Below are positions 37,393 through 49,477 of a stretch of DNA of 64,000 bases, piece by piece. The stretch is from Pseudomonadota bacterium (GTDB lineage: Bacteria > Myxococcota_A > Polyangia > Polyangiales > Polyangiaceae): NCBI GenBank assembly GCA_023402175.1, contig JAEXCN010000187.1, positions 4,114 through 68,113 of the forward strand, written 5' to 3'. Made by a program: the position numbers and the translations under genes. Numbering within the stretch: the stretch's first letter is position 1; each line of letters begins with the position of its first letter. The notes under the pieces are model-generated. The model had not been told where the DNA came from. It did no database searches and worked only from the letters and a program-made list of their open reading frames with translations.

Positions 37393-37803
37393 TTGATCGA
37401 CGTTCGTGCTCCCGCCCTCGGCGAGTCCACGGCCGAAGGTCGCGTCGTGCGCTGGTACCGCCGCGTCGGCGACCACGTCCACAAGGGCCAGTCGCTCGCC
37501 GAGATCGAGGCGGAGAAGGTCAATGTCGAGGTCGAGGCGCCGGAGGACGGGATCCTCGAAGCGATCCTCGTCCCCGCCGACAGCGTGATCCGCGGCGAGG
37601 TCGTCCTCGCGCGTCTCACGCCACGCGCGTTCGATCCGAGCGCGCGCCCCGCGCCGGTCGCGGAGCTCCGCAGCGCGTCGGCCGTCGAGCCGAGGGTCCG
37701 TCTGCCCGACGGCACGGCCCACGCGCAGCGACGCTGCGGGTTCTGCAAGGCCCTCGAAATGAGCGGCCGCGTGGAGTGCGCGCGCTGCGGCGCGCCGCTC
37801 TGA
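37393..37803 (+). CDS. Lipoyl-domain protein with C-terminal zinc ribbon
   Basis: The protein has 136 residues. Residues 1-78 form an E2-type lipoyl domain: APALGESTAEGRVVRWYRRV leads to EIEAEKVNVEVEAPEDG, in which the Lys of EAEKVNVEV is the lipoylation site. The C-terminal 25 residues hold CGFCKAL and CARCGAPL, a short zinc ribbon. No E2 catalytic or peripheral-subunit-binding domain follows. The start is TTG at 37393, since the upstream frame has only a stop at 37351 and no ATG or GTG. A 10-codon frame (37364-37396) ends across this start. Fusion of a swinging-arm domain with a zinc ribbon is unusual. Confidence 0.75.
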   Translation: MIDVRAPALGESTAEGRVVRWYRRVGDHVHKGQSLAEIEAEKVNVEVEAPEDGILEAILVPADSVIRGEVVLARLTPRAFDPSARPAPVAELRSASAVEPRVRLPDGTAHAQRRCGFCKALEMSGRVECARCGAPL

Positions 37804-37817
37804 CGATCTCCACCCGC

Positions 37818-42311
<4,494 letters not shown>

Positions 42312-42420
42312 AGCAGAGGGCGGTCCACCGGGCGGTCACGCGTCTCCAGAGCACATCGGTCGTGCCGTGTGTGCCTCGAGGTTTCCCGGCCATCGCGCGG
42401 CGCGCGCTACGATCCCGGCA

Positions 42421-43062
42421 ATGAGCTGGTTCTTCGCGACGGTCTACGACCCGTTCATGCGCCGGACCGAGAAGGCGTGCCTCGCGGAATGGCGCGACGC
42501 GCTGCTCTCGCCCCTCGGAGGCTCGATCCTCGAGATCGGGGCCGGTACCGGCGCAAATCTGGGCCACTACCCTCGTCGTCTCCTCCGCGCGCGCGGCAAG
42601 ACCGCCGACGAGCGGCTCGTCCTCACCGAGCCGGACGCCCACATGCTCGAGCACCTCCGGAAGCGCCCGGAGACCGGCGAGATCGAGATCGAGCGCGCCA
42701 GCTCCGACGCCCTACCGTTTCCGGACGAATCCTTCGATGCCGTCGTCTCGACGCTCGTCCTCTGCTCCGTCCCCGATGTCGACCGCACGCTCGCGGAGAT
42801 CCGGCGCGTGCTGAAGCCGGGCGGCGCGCTCGTGTTCCTCGAGCACGTCGCCGCCGACGAGGCCTCGCGCCGCCGCCGCTGGCAGCGCCGTCTCGAGCCG
42901 CTCTGGTCGAAGCTCGCCGACGGCTGCCACCTCACACGCGAGACGGACAAGTCGATCGCGAAGGCAGGCTTCATGTTCGAGACGCTCGAGCGCGAGAGCA
43001 TGCGCAAGTCGCTCCCGATCGTCCGGCCGACGGTGCGCGGCATCGCCCGGAAGACCGGATAG
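42421..43062 (+). CDS. Class I methyltransferase
   Basis: The protein has 213 residues. Motif I is ILEIGAGTGANLGHY, motif II carries the acidic VLTEPDAHM, and FPDESFDAVVSTLVLCSVP followed by LKPGGALVFLEH give motifs III-IV of UbiE/COQ5-like or phospholipid N-methyltransferase proteins. No metal site or fused domain is present. It is divergent from the giant kinase across 109 bp. Its 3' end is 101 nt before the next gene. The acceptor is unknown; ubiquinone/menaquinone and lipid substrates are both possible. Confidence 0.88.
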   Translation: MSWFFATVYDPFMRRTEKACLAEWRDALLSPLGGSILEIGAGTGANLGHYPRRLLRARGKTADERLVLTEPDAHMLEHLRKRPETGEIEIERASSDALPFPDESFDAVVSTLVLCSVPDVDRTLAEIRRVLKPGGALVFLEHVAADEASRRRRWQRRLEPLWSKLADGCHLTRETDKSIAKAGFMFETLERESMRKSLPIVRPTVRGIARKTG

Positions 43063-43163
43063 TCTCGCCGCTCCTATCCACGCGAGAACGCCCAACAAAG
43101 GTGGTTCGCGAACGATTGCTGCTCGGGGTTCGCGATGCGTGTAGACTGAGAGGGCTAGCCGCG

Positions 43164-45242
43164 ATGCAAAGTCCGCTTCCGGCACCGACTGCAACCGGGT
43201 CGTTCGCCAAGACGCCCTTCCCGCACCTCTTGGTCTACGCCCTCGAGCGTCGACTGACTGGCACGTTCGAGCTTTCGAACACCGCCGGCTCTTCCGCGAC
43301 GATGCTCGTCGTCAACGGATGCCCGGCGAAGGTGCGGACGAGTGAGCCCATCCATTACCTCGGGACGGTGATGATGGAGCTCGGGATGATCACGCCGGAG
43401 CAGCTCGAGGCGTCGCTCGCGCGGATGCAGGAGAGCCCTCGTTTGCAGGGGCAGATCCTCATCGAGCTGGGCGCGACCGACCCGGCGCGGCTCGACGCCG
43501 GCCTGCGCTCGCAGGTCGAGCGCAAGGTCGAGCACCTCTTCGGGCTCTCGGCCGAGACGACCTTCTCGTATTTCGACGGCATCGATCTGCTCCAGCGCTA
43601 CGGCGGGCCGCCGACGCCGATCGACCCCTTCCCGGTGCTCTGGCGTGGCGTGCGCGAGACGCCCGCGTGGGAGCACGTCGACGCGACGCTCCGGCGTGTC
43701 GGGCCGGCGCTCATCCGGATCTCCGCGACGGCTCAGCTCGAGCGGTTCGCGTTCACGTCCCAAGAAGTCCAGGCGGTCGAGCTGATTCGGCAACGACCGA
43801 CGCGCATCGTCGACATCACGAACGTCATCGGCCCAGGCCTCGGGCAGGTCCTCGTCTACTTCCTGCTGATCATGAAGCAGGTCGACCTGCTCGAAACGCA
43901 AGCGCCCCAGAGCGCGCCGCCCCCGCCGCAGCCGCAGCCGCCTCAACCGAACCCGGCGAGCACGGGCCGCCACGTGGCGGTGAACGTGCAGGCGCCGCCG
44001 TCGAGCGGGCAGGCCTTCGCGCGGGTGCAGCTCCAGCGTCAGGCGTCGTCGCGGACGCCGCTCGTCGTCGAAGAGCACGTCGCGCCTTCGGGCGCCCACG
44101 ACGAGCGCGCGTCGACGCCGGGCATCCAGGTCTCGAGCGCGTTCGGCAAACAACCGATGCCGGCGAGCACCTTCGGGCCACCGACGGGCGCGTTCGCTCC
44201 GGCCGCTTCTGCGCCGGCGGCGGTGGTCGAGCCCGTGCTCGGCGCGCCGGCTCCGCCTCCAGCGGGCGGCATGGACATCGCGTCGATGATCACGCAGACG
44301 ATCCAGCAGTCGGCCATCCCGCCGGCCATGCCGAGCGTCCCGCCGCAGAGTGTGCCGGCGCCGGCGAGCGTCCCGCAGATCTCCGCCGCGTCCGATCCTC
44401 CGCCCGCGTCGGTGCCGCCGAGCCCGCCGAGCTCGCCGCTCACGGCGGAGCAGAACGCGCTGAAGGCGAAGATCCTCGAGCGCGCCGAACAGATCACGAC
44501 GCAGGACTACTTCCAGATGCTCGGTCTCGCCCGCGACGCGACGCCGGAGCAGGTGCAGAAGGCGTTCATCGGCCTCGCGAAGGTGTGGCACCCCGATCGA
44601 CTGCCGCCTGCGCTCGCCGACGTGAAGGACGCGTGCAGCAAGGTCTTCACGCACCTCACCGAGGCGCACGCGACGCTCATGGATGCGGGCAAGCGTCAGG
44701 ACTACATGACGCTGCTCAAGGACGGCGGCGCGACTCCTCAGGACCAGGCGAAGATCCAGGCGATTCTCGAGGCGGCGACGGAGTTCCAGAAGGCCGAGTT
44801 CCTGCTGAAGCGGAGCATGAGCGACCCGCAGGCCTACGAGATCATAAAGCGCTGCGTGTCGCTCGATCCGGAGCAGGCCGACTACCTCGCGACGCTCACC
44901 TGGCTCGATGCGCAAAAGCCGGAGTGGCTGGGCCGCGAGAAGACGCTCGAGAAGATCGTCTTCCTCGATCGCTGCATCCAGAAGAACGCGAACTGCGAGC
45001 GCGCCTACTTCTATCGCGGCATGCTCTACAAGCGTGCGGAAGAGCCGAACAAGGCGCTCAAGGACTTCAAGAAGGCAGCCGACCTGAACCCGCGCAACCT
45101 CGATGCGATGCGCGAGGTCCGCCTTCACAACATGCGCGGCGGCGCGAGCAAGCCTCCGCCGGGCATGGGCAGCGGCCGCCCGAGCAAGCCGCCCCAGCCC
45201 GAAACGCTGGGCGGCCTGTTCGGAAAGCTGTTCAAGAAATAG
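43164..45242 (+). CDS. DUF4388-like plus J-domain protein
   Basis: The protein has 692 residues. The N-terminal part (about 1-230) has the pattern of DUF4388/PATAN-type domains (FPHLLVYALERRLTGTFEL, ILIELGATDPARLD). A Pro/Ala-rich linker of about 180 residues follows. A DnaJ domain sits near 445-515 with the HPD triplet at 476-478 and LGLARDATPEQVQKAFIGLA. The C terminus has TPR-like helices and a Pro/Lys tail. The HPD is intact, so it may stimulate an Hsp70. No dnaK is nearby. GAGAGGG precedes the ATG at 43164. The combination with DUF4388 is a myxobacterial style of signalling protein. Confidence 0.82.
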   Translation: MQSPLPAPTATGSFAKTPFPHLLVYALERRLTGTFELSNTAGSSATMLVVNGCPAKVRTSEPIHYLGTVMMELGMITPEQLEASLARMQESPRLQGQILIELGATDPARLDAGLRSQVERKVEHLFGLSAETTFSYFDGIDLLQRYGGPPTPIDPFPVLWRGVRETPAWEHVDATLRRVGPALIRISATAQLERFAFTSQEVQAVELIRQRPTRIVDITNVIGPGLGQVLVYFLLIMKQVDLLETQAPQSAPPPPQPQPPQPNPASTGRHVAVNVQAPPSSGQAFARVQLQRQASSRTPLVVEEHVAPSGAHDERASTPGIQVSSAFGKQPMPASTFGPPTGAFAPAASAPAAVVEPVLGAPAPPPAGGMDIASMITQTIQQSAIPPAMPSVPPQSVPAPASVPQISAASDPPPASVPPSPPSSPLTAEQNALKAKILERAEQITTQDYFQMLGLARDATPEQVQKAFIGLAKVWHPDRLPPALADVKDACSKVFTHLTEAHATLMDAGKRQDYMTLLKDGGATPQDQAKIQAILEAATEFQKAEFLLKRSMSDPQAYEIIKRCVSLDPEQADYLATLTWLDAQKPEWLGREKTLEKIVFLDRCIQKNANCERAYFYRGMLYKRAEEPNKALKDFKKAADLNPRNLDAMREVRLHNMRGGASKPPPGMGSGRPSKPPQPETLGGLFGKLFKK

Positions 45243-45251
45243 CCGCCTCGC

Positions 45252-46568
45252 TCACTCGCCCGCGACGCTCGGGGATGCGGCGCGCATCGGGGCCAGGCTC
45301 ATGCGCGCCTCGCCTTCGACGAGATAGTTGAAGCGCTCGACGAACTCGGACGGCTTCATGTTCGCCGCCTGGGCCAGGCGCGCGAGCTCGACCTTGTCCT
45401 TGAAGTCGTCGGCGCGCAGGCGAAGCATGTAGCTCCGCGCGATCTTGTACCGGTCCGACTCGATGTCGACCATGCGCACGCGCATACGGCCGGTCTGCGG
45501 GTCCATGATCTGGCCGAACGGCACCGGGACGAAGCGCCCACGCTGGATGCTGATGAGCGCCTGGTCGCCGCCCTCGATGGCGTAGCGCGCGGCGCAGTAG
45601 CCGAGGTCGCGCGTGTACTCCATGTCGAACGGGATCGGGTCGGCGCAGCGGAGCTCGTAGCCGATGTTCTTCGAGACGATCGTCGTCTTGATCTTCATCT
45701 CGGCGAGCCGCTTCTGGACGGCCTGCTTCACGATGTTGCCGAAGTCGACCTCCGCGATGCGGATGTGACCGTGGGCATCGCGCTCGACGCCTTCGAGGCC
45801 CTCGATGTCGGCGGTGTCGACCACCTCGACGAGACCCTCCGCGAGCACGGCGACGCCGTCGGGGCGGCCGTGCGCGAGGCGCTTGATGACCGCTCCTGCG
45901 AGCGTGTCGACGATGTCCCGAAGACGGACGCCACGAGCGCCCGCACGCGGCAGGAACTCCTCAGGGACGAGCGAGAGCGTGGCGCCTGCGGCCTTGCCGA
46001 TGCCGAGCGCGAGGTGGCCGGCCTTCCGGCCCATCGCGACCGTGAAGTACCAGCGCGAGGTCGTCTTCGCGTCGACCATCAGGTTCTTCACGATCTCGAC
46101 ACCGATGTGGCGCGCGGTCTGGAACCCGAATGTGTAGACGTCCTGCGGAAGGTCGAGATCGTTGTCGATCGTCTTCGGCACGTGGACGACCCGGAGCCGG
46201 CCCTTCGAGGCCTTCGCGAGGCTCGCAGCGCTGAAGCAGGTGTCGTCACCGCCGATCGAGACGAGCATCCCGACGCCGAGGCGATCGAGCGTGTCGAGGC
46301 AGCGAGCGAGGAGCTCCGGGCTCTTCGTCGGGTTCGCGCGGGAGATGCCGAGGCAGGAGCCGCCGCGGAAGTGGATCCGGCTCGTGTCGGCGATCGTGAG
46401 CGCCGTCACGTGCGAGGTGTCCCCCTCCATGAGCCACCGGTAGCCGTCCTGGATGCCGAGGACCTCGACACCGGAGAGGCACGCCCGGATGGTGGCGGCT
46501 CCAATCACGCTGTTGATTCCGGGGGCAGGACCCCCACCGACGAGGATCGCGAGCTTGTCGTTCGTCAT
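45252..46568 (-). CDS. 6-phosphofructokinase (PPi-type features)
   Basis: The protein has 438 residues. It has PFK motifs GGGPAPGINSVI, SIGGDDTCFSA and PKTIDNDLDL, and MGRKAGHLA for the sugar site. The Asp after GGD in SIGGDDT is the residue that usually marks pyrophosphate-dependent PFKs, where ATP-dependent enzymes have Gly; so it probably uses PPi. It converts fructose 6-phosphate to fructose 1,6-bisphosphate in glycolysis. The ATG at 46568 begins MTNDKLAILV; the frame continues upstream without a further domain. An inverted repeat lies 87 nt upstream. Confidence 0.88.
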   Translation of the reverse strand: MTNDKLAILVGGGPAPGINSVIGAATIRACLSGVEVLGIQDGYRWLMEGDTSHVTALTIADTSRIHFRGGSCLGISRANPTKSPELLARCLDTLDRLGVGMLVSIGGDDTCFSAASLAKASKGRLRVVHVPKTIDNDLDLPQDVYTFGFQTARHIGVEIVKNLMVDAKTTSRWYFTVAMGRKAGHLALGIGKAAGATLSLVPEEFLPRAGARGVRLRDIVDTLAGAVIKRLAHGRPDGVAVLAEGLVEVVDTADIEGLEGVERDAHGHIRIAEVDFGNIVKQAVQKRLAEMKIKTTIVSKNIGYELRCADPIPFDMEYTRDLGYCAARYAIEGGDQALISIQRGRFVPVPFGQIMDPQTGRMRVRMVDIESDRYKIARSYMLRLRADDFKDKVELARLAQAANMKPSEFVERFNYLVEGEARMSLAPMRAASPSVAGE

Positions 46569-46654
46569 GTGTCTCCGAAAAGAGGACGCAGGCCGCGAGT
46601 GTACAAGGGCTCCGGCAGGCTTCGCGAGCCCGTGCATTGCGGCGAGACGTCATA

Positions 46655-46674
46655 GTGACTCAAACGTGAGTTAC
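46655..46674. promoter_or_regulatory. Inverted repeat between phosphofructokinase and reductase genes
   Basis: GTGACTCA (46655-46662) and TGAGTTAC (46667-46674) form 8-bp arms with one mismatch and a 4-nt spacer. It lies between divergent starts (46568 minus and 46756 plus) and is a plausible regulator binding site for one or both. Confidence 0.4.
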
Positions 46675-46755
46675 GCTCCAGCCACGGACGCGTCCGACCT
46701 CGGGCGCGCGCGAGCGGTACTACGCTCGAGGCGCGCGCGGTGCTAAGCGAGCCAC

Positions 46756-47751
46756 GTGGAAACGACGCTGCTGCAGCAAGTGCTCGAGCTGCGTGCTCCG
46801 GGAGCGACGGCCGCGCCTTGCCTCGGTGCGATGAACTTCGGACGTCGTACCGTCGAGGCCGAGTCGAAGCGCATCATCGCGCGGGCGCTCGAGCTCGGAA
46901 TCCGCCACATCGACACGGCGAACGCCTACGGCGACGGCACGTCGGAGCGCATCGTCGGCGAGGCGCTGAAGGGCAGGCGCGATCAGGTCGTGCTCGCGAC
47001 GAAGTGCGGCTTCGGGCGCGTCGAAGGCAAGCCGGAAGGCCTGAGCCGCGCTCGCCTGACGGCGGCGATCGACGAGAGCCTGACGCGCCTCGGCACCGAC
47101 TGGGTCGACATCTATTACCTGCACGTCCCCGATCGCGACACGCCGATCGAGGAGACGCTCGAAGCCGTCGCCGGGCTGATCGAGAAGAAGAAGATCCGCG
47201 CCTGGGGCGTGTCGAACTACGCCGCCTGGCAGATCCTCGAGATGATGCACCTGACGCAGGAGGAGAAGCTGAAGAAGCACGGCCTCCCACGTCCGGTGAT
47301 CGCGCAGCAGCTCTACAACATCCTCCTTCGCCAGCTCGACGTGGAGTACTTCCCGTTCGCGAGCCGCTACAAGCTCCACACGACGGTCTACAACCCGCTC
47401 GCGGGCGGCCTCCTCTCCGGACGGCATTCGCGCGACGGCTCGACGCAGAAGGGGTCGCGCTTCGACCGGAACCGCCTCTATCAAGGCCGCTACTTCACCG
47501 ACGCGATGTTCGATCGAGTCGATGCGCTGGCCGATCTCGCGAAGGCGGAGGGAATGAGCGTCCTCGAGCTGTCTTACGCGTGGCTCGCCGGCGCCGCCGG
47601 AGTCGACTCGATCCTCCTCGGTCCTGCGAGCGTCTCGCAGCTCGAAGAAGGCGTCACCGCGTGCCGCCGGGGGCTCTCTCCCGAGGTGCGCGGCGTCGTC
47701 GACGCGCTCCATCGGACGTGGATGGGCACCGACACGAAGTACGTTCGCTGA
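46756..47751 (+). CDS. Aldo/keto reductase
   Basis: The protein has 331 residues. The catalytic tetrad is D53 and Y58 (HIDTANAYGDG), K83 (LATKCGF) and H123 (YYLHVPD). NADPH-site motifs occur near SILLGPASVSQLEE. It is a full-length TIM-barrel oxidoreductase of the AKR superfamily, using NADPH on aldehydes or ketones. The start is a GTG at 46756. Its stop overlaps the next start by 1 nt (TGATG), so it is translated with a PhyH-type dioxygenase and may act in the same pathway. The substrate is unknown. Confidence 0.92.
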   Translation: METTLLQQVLELRAPGATAAPCLGAMNFGRRTVEAESKRIIARALELGIRHIDTANAYGDGTSERIVGEALKGRRDQVVLATKCGFGRVEGKPEGLSRARLTAAIDESLTRLGTDWVDIYYLHVPDRDTPIEETLEAVAGLIEKKKIRAWGVSNYAAWQILEMMHLTQEEKLKKHGLPRPVIAQQLYNILLRQLDVEYFPFASRYKLHTTVYNPLAGGLLSGRHSRDGSTQKGSRFDRNRLYQGRYFTDAMFDRVDALADLAKAEGMSVLELSYAWLAGAAGVDSILLGPASVSQLEEGVTACRRGLSPEVRGVVDALHRTWMGTDTKYVR

Positions 47752-48554
47752 TGTCTCGAGACGCCGTGCTGACGGACGAACAGATCGACGAGGCCGTTGC
47801 CCACTACCGCGAGCACGGGTGGGCGCGACTCGGAAAGCTCCTCGACGACGCGAGGATCGCGCAGCTCCGTGCGAGGGTCGACGCGATCATGCTCGGTGAG
47901 GTCACCTACCCCGGGCTCTTCTTCCAGCACGACTCGCCGTCGGGGCGGTACGAGGACCTCGAATACGGCAAGGGCTGGAAAGGCCCGTCGCTCGAGTACC
48001 GCAAGGTGGAGAAGCTCGAGCTCGATCCTCTCTTCTGGGAGTGGATCACGAGCGACGTCTTCCGGCGCGTCACGGCGCGTGTGTACCCAGACGCGGACGT
48101 GACGCTTTATCGCGCCTTCCTCATGAACAAACATGCCGGCGGAGGCTCCGATCTGCCGTGGCACCAGGACGGCGGCGATTTCTGGGGGCTCGACCGGGAG
48201 CCGACCTTGCAGGTCTGGACCGCGTTCGACGAGGCTCCGATCGGCGGGGGCTGCGTCGAGGTCGCGCCCGGGACGCACAAGGCCGGGCTCGCGACGCCCC
48301 TCGGCGGCGTGGTCCCGAAGGACAAGCTCGACGAGCTCGGCGCCGAGGCACACGCCCTGCCGCTACCGGCGGTTGCGGGGGAGGTCCTTCTCATCCACAA
48401 CCACGTGTGGCATCGCTCCGGTCGAACGCGGCCGGGCCACCCGCGCCGCGCGCTCAGCGTTTGTTACATGGATGGGGCAACCGCCTGCCGGCGACGGAAG
48501 CGTGCGCCTCGGACCTTTGTCCGGGTTTTCGCGACTGGCGAACGCACATGCTAG
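47751..48554 (+). CDS. PhyH-type 2-oxoglutarate/Fe(II) dioxygenase
   Basis: The protein has 267 residues. The iron ligands are H138 and D140 (WHQDGG) and H221 (HNHVWHRSG), and R233 (PRRALSV) would bind 2-oxoglutarate. This is the phytanoyl-CoA dioxygenase family layout. Such enzymes hydroxylate phytanoyl-CoA, ectoine or natural-product intermediates. The 1-nt overlap with the aldo/keto reductase suggests the two act in sequence, perhaps oxidation then reduction of a small molecule. The C-terminal tail is Arg-rich. Confidence 0.88.
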   Translation: MSRDAVLTDEQIDEAVAHYREHGWARLGKLLDDARIAQLRARVDAIMLGEVTYPGLFFQHDSPSGRYEDLEYGKGWKGPSLEYRKVEKLELDPLFWEWITSDVFRRVTARVYPDADVTLYRAFLMNKHAGGGSDLPWHQDGGDFWGLDREPTLQVWTAFDEAPIGGGCVEVAPGTHKAGLATPLGGVVPKDKLDELGAEAHALPLPAVAGEVLLIHNHVWHRSGRTRPGHPRRALSVCYMDGATACRRRKRAPRTFVRVFATGERTC

Positions 48555-48563
48555 TTTCACCCC

Positions 48564-49445
48564 GTGATCCGGGGCCGCGTGCTCGTGATCGACGGCGACG
48601 AATGGACGTCGAACGTCCTCGTGCGCGCTCTTCGAGAGAAGGGCTGGGACGTCGACGCATGCAATGAAGCGGTCGCGGGCTTCCGTAAGGCCTGCGAGCT
48701 GCCCGTCCCCGAGTGCATCGTCCTCAACCCGGAGCTCCCGGACATCGACGGCGCATGGGTCGCGCGGAAGATCCGCACCGAGGCAGAGCCCCTCTCGAAG
48801 GTGCCGATCTTGTTCGTCGGGGACGTCGCGGACCGGGGCGTCCGCACGCAGACGCTGAACGTGGGTGCGGACGTCTTCCTCGCACGGCCGATCTCGAACG
48901 ACGAGATCGCCGCCCAAATCGCCGCGCTGGTCGCGATGGCGCACCGCCACAACGGAAAAGAGGCGGACGCGTCGATGTCGGCCGCCGCCGCGATCCGCGG
49001 AGACCTTTCGGCGTTTCCGCTCGCGAGCCTATTGATGATGTTCGAGATGGAGCGGCGAAGCGGGCTCGTCGAGGTCGTCTCGTCGAGCGGCAAGCGCGCT
49101 TCGTTGACGCTCACTGCTGGGCTGTTCGCGAGCACCGAGGTTGCCGGCGCTCCACGACCGGCGCTCGAGGTGCTACGCGAAGTGCTGTCTTGGCGCGCCG
49201 GACGATTCTCGTTCCAGCCACGCGAGAGCGGGATGCTCCCGGCGCCGCGCGCCTCCGTCGGCGCGCTCGTCCTCGAAGCGATGCGCCTCGAGGACGAGGA
49301 GAAAAACCCGCTGCAAGAGCTCGATGCCGATGATTTAATCGAGGCAGTGGATAGCAGGCGCGAGGGCGCTGTCATCGCGCGCGAGGAGAAGGTCATCGTG
49401 CGCCCGGAGCGCGCGCCGCCTCCACGACCGAAGGCGGCGCCCTAG
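48564..49445 (+). CDS. Pseudo-receiver plus DUF4388-like protein
   Basis: The protein has 293 residues. The N-terminal CheY-like domain keeps the fold pattern (VLVIDGDEWTSNVLVRAL) but the phospho-acceptor position is N55 (IVLNPELPDIDG) and the conserved Lys is R108 (FLARPIS). It should therefore not be phosphorylated in the normal way. A DUF4388/PATAN-like domain follows (RGDLSAFPLASLLMMFEMER, GLVEVVSSSGKRASL) and a Pro-rich tail. The start is a GTG at 48564. It probably acts by protein contact. It lies 9 nt after the dioxygenase gene. Confidence 0.82.
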   Translation: MIRGRVLVIDGDEWTSNVLVRALREKGWDVDACNEAVAGFRKACELPVPECIVLNPELPDIDGAWVARKIRTEAEPLSKVPILFVGDVADRGVRTQTLNVGADVFLARPISNDEIAAQIAALVAMAHRHNGKEADASMSAAAAIRGDLSAFPLASLLMMFEMERRSGLVEVVSSSGKRASLTLTAGLFASTEVAGAPRPALEVLREVLSWRAGRFSFQPRESGMLPAPRASVGALVLEAMRLEDEEKNPLQELDADDLIEAVDSRREGAVIAREEKVIVRPERAPPPRPKAAP

Positions 49446-49451
49446 TCCCGA

Positions 49452-49469
49452 CCCCATGAGTACATGGGG
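49452..49469. terminator. Hairpin between convergent genes
   Basis: CCCCATG (49452-49458) and CATGGGG (49463-49469) pair perfectly around a 4-nt loop (AGTA). It lies between the converging pseudo-receiver and lipoprotein genes. No T run follows on either strand. Confidence 0.45.
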
Positions 49470-49477
49470 CTCGTTGC

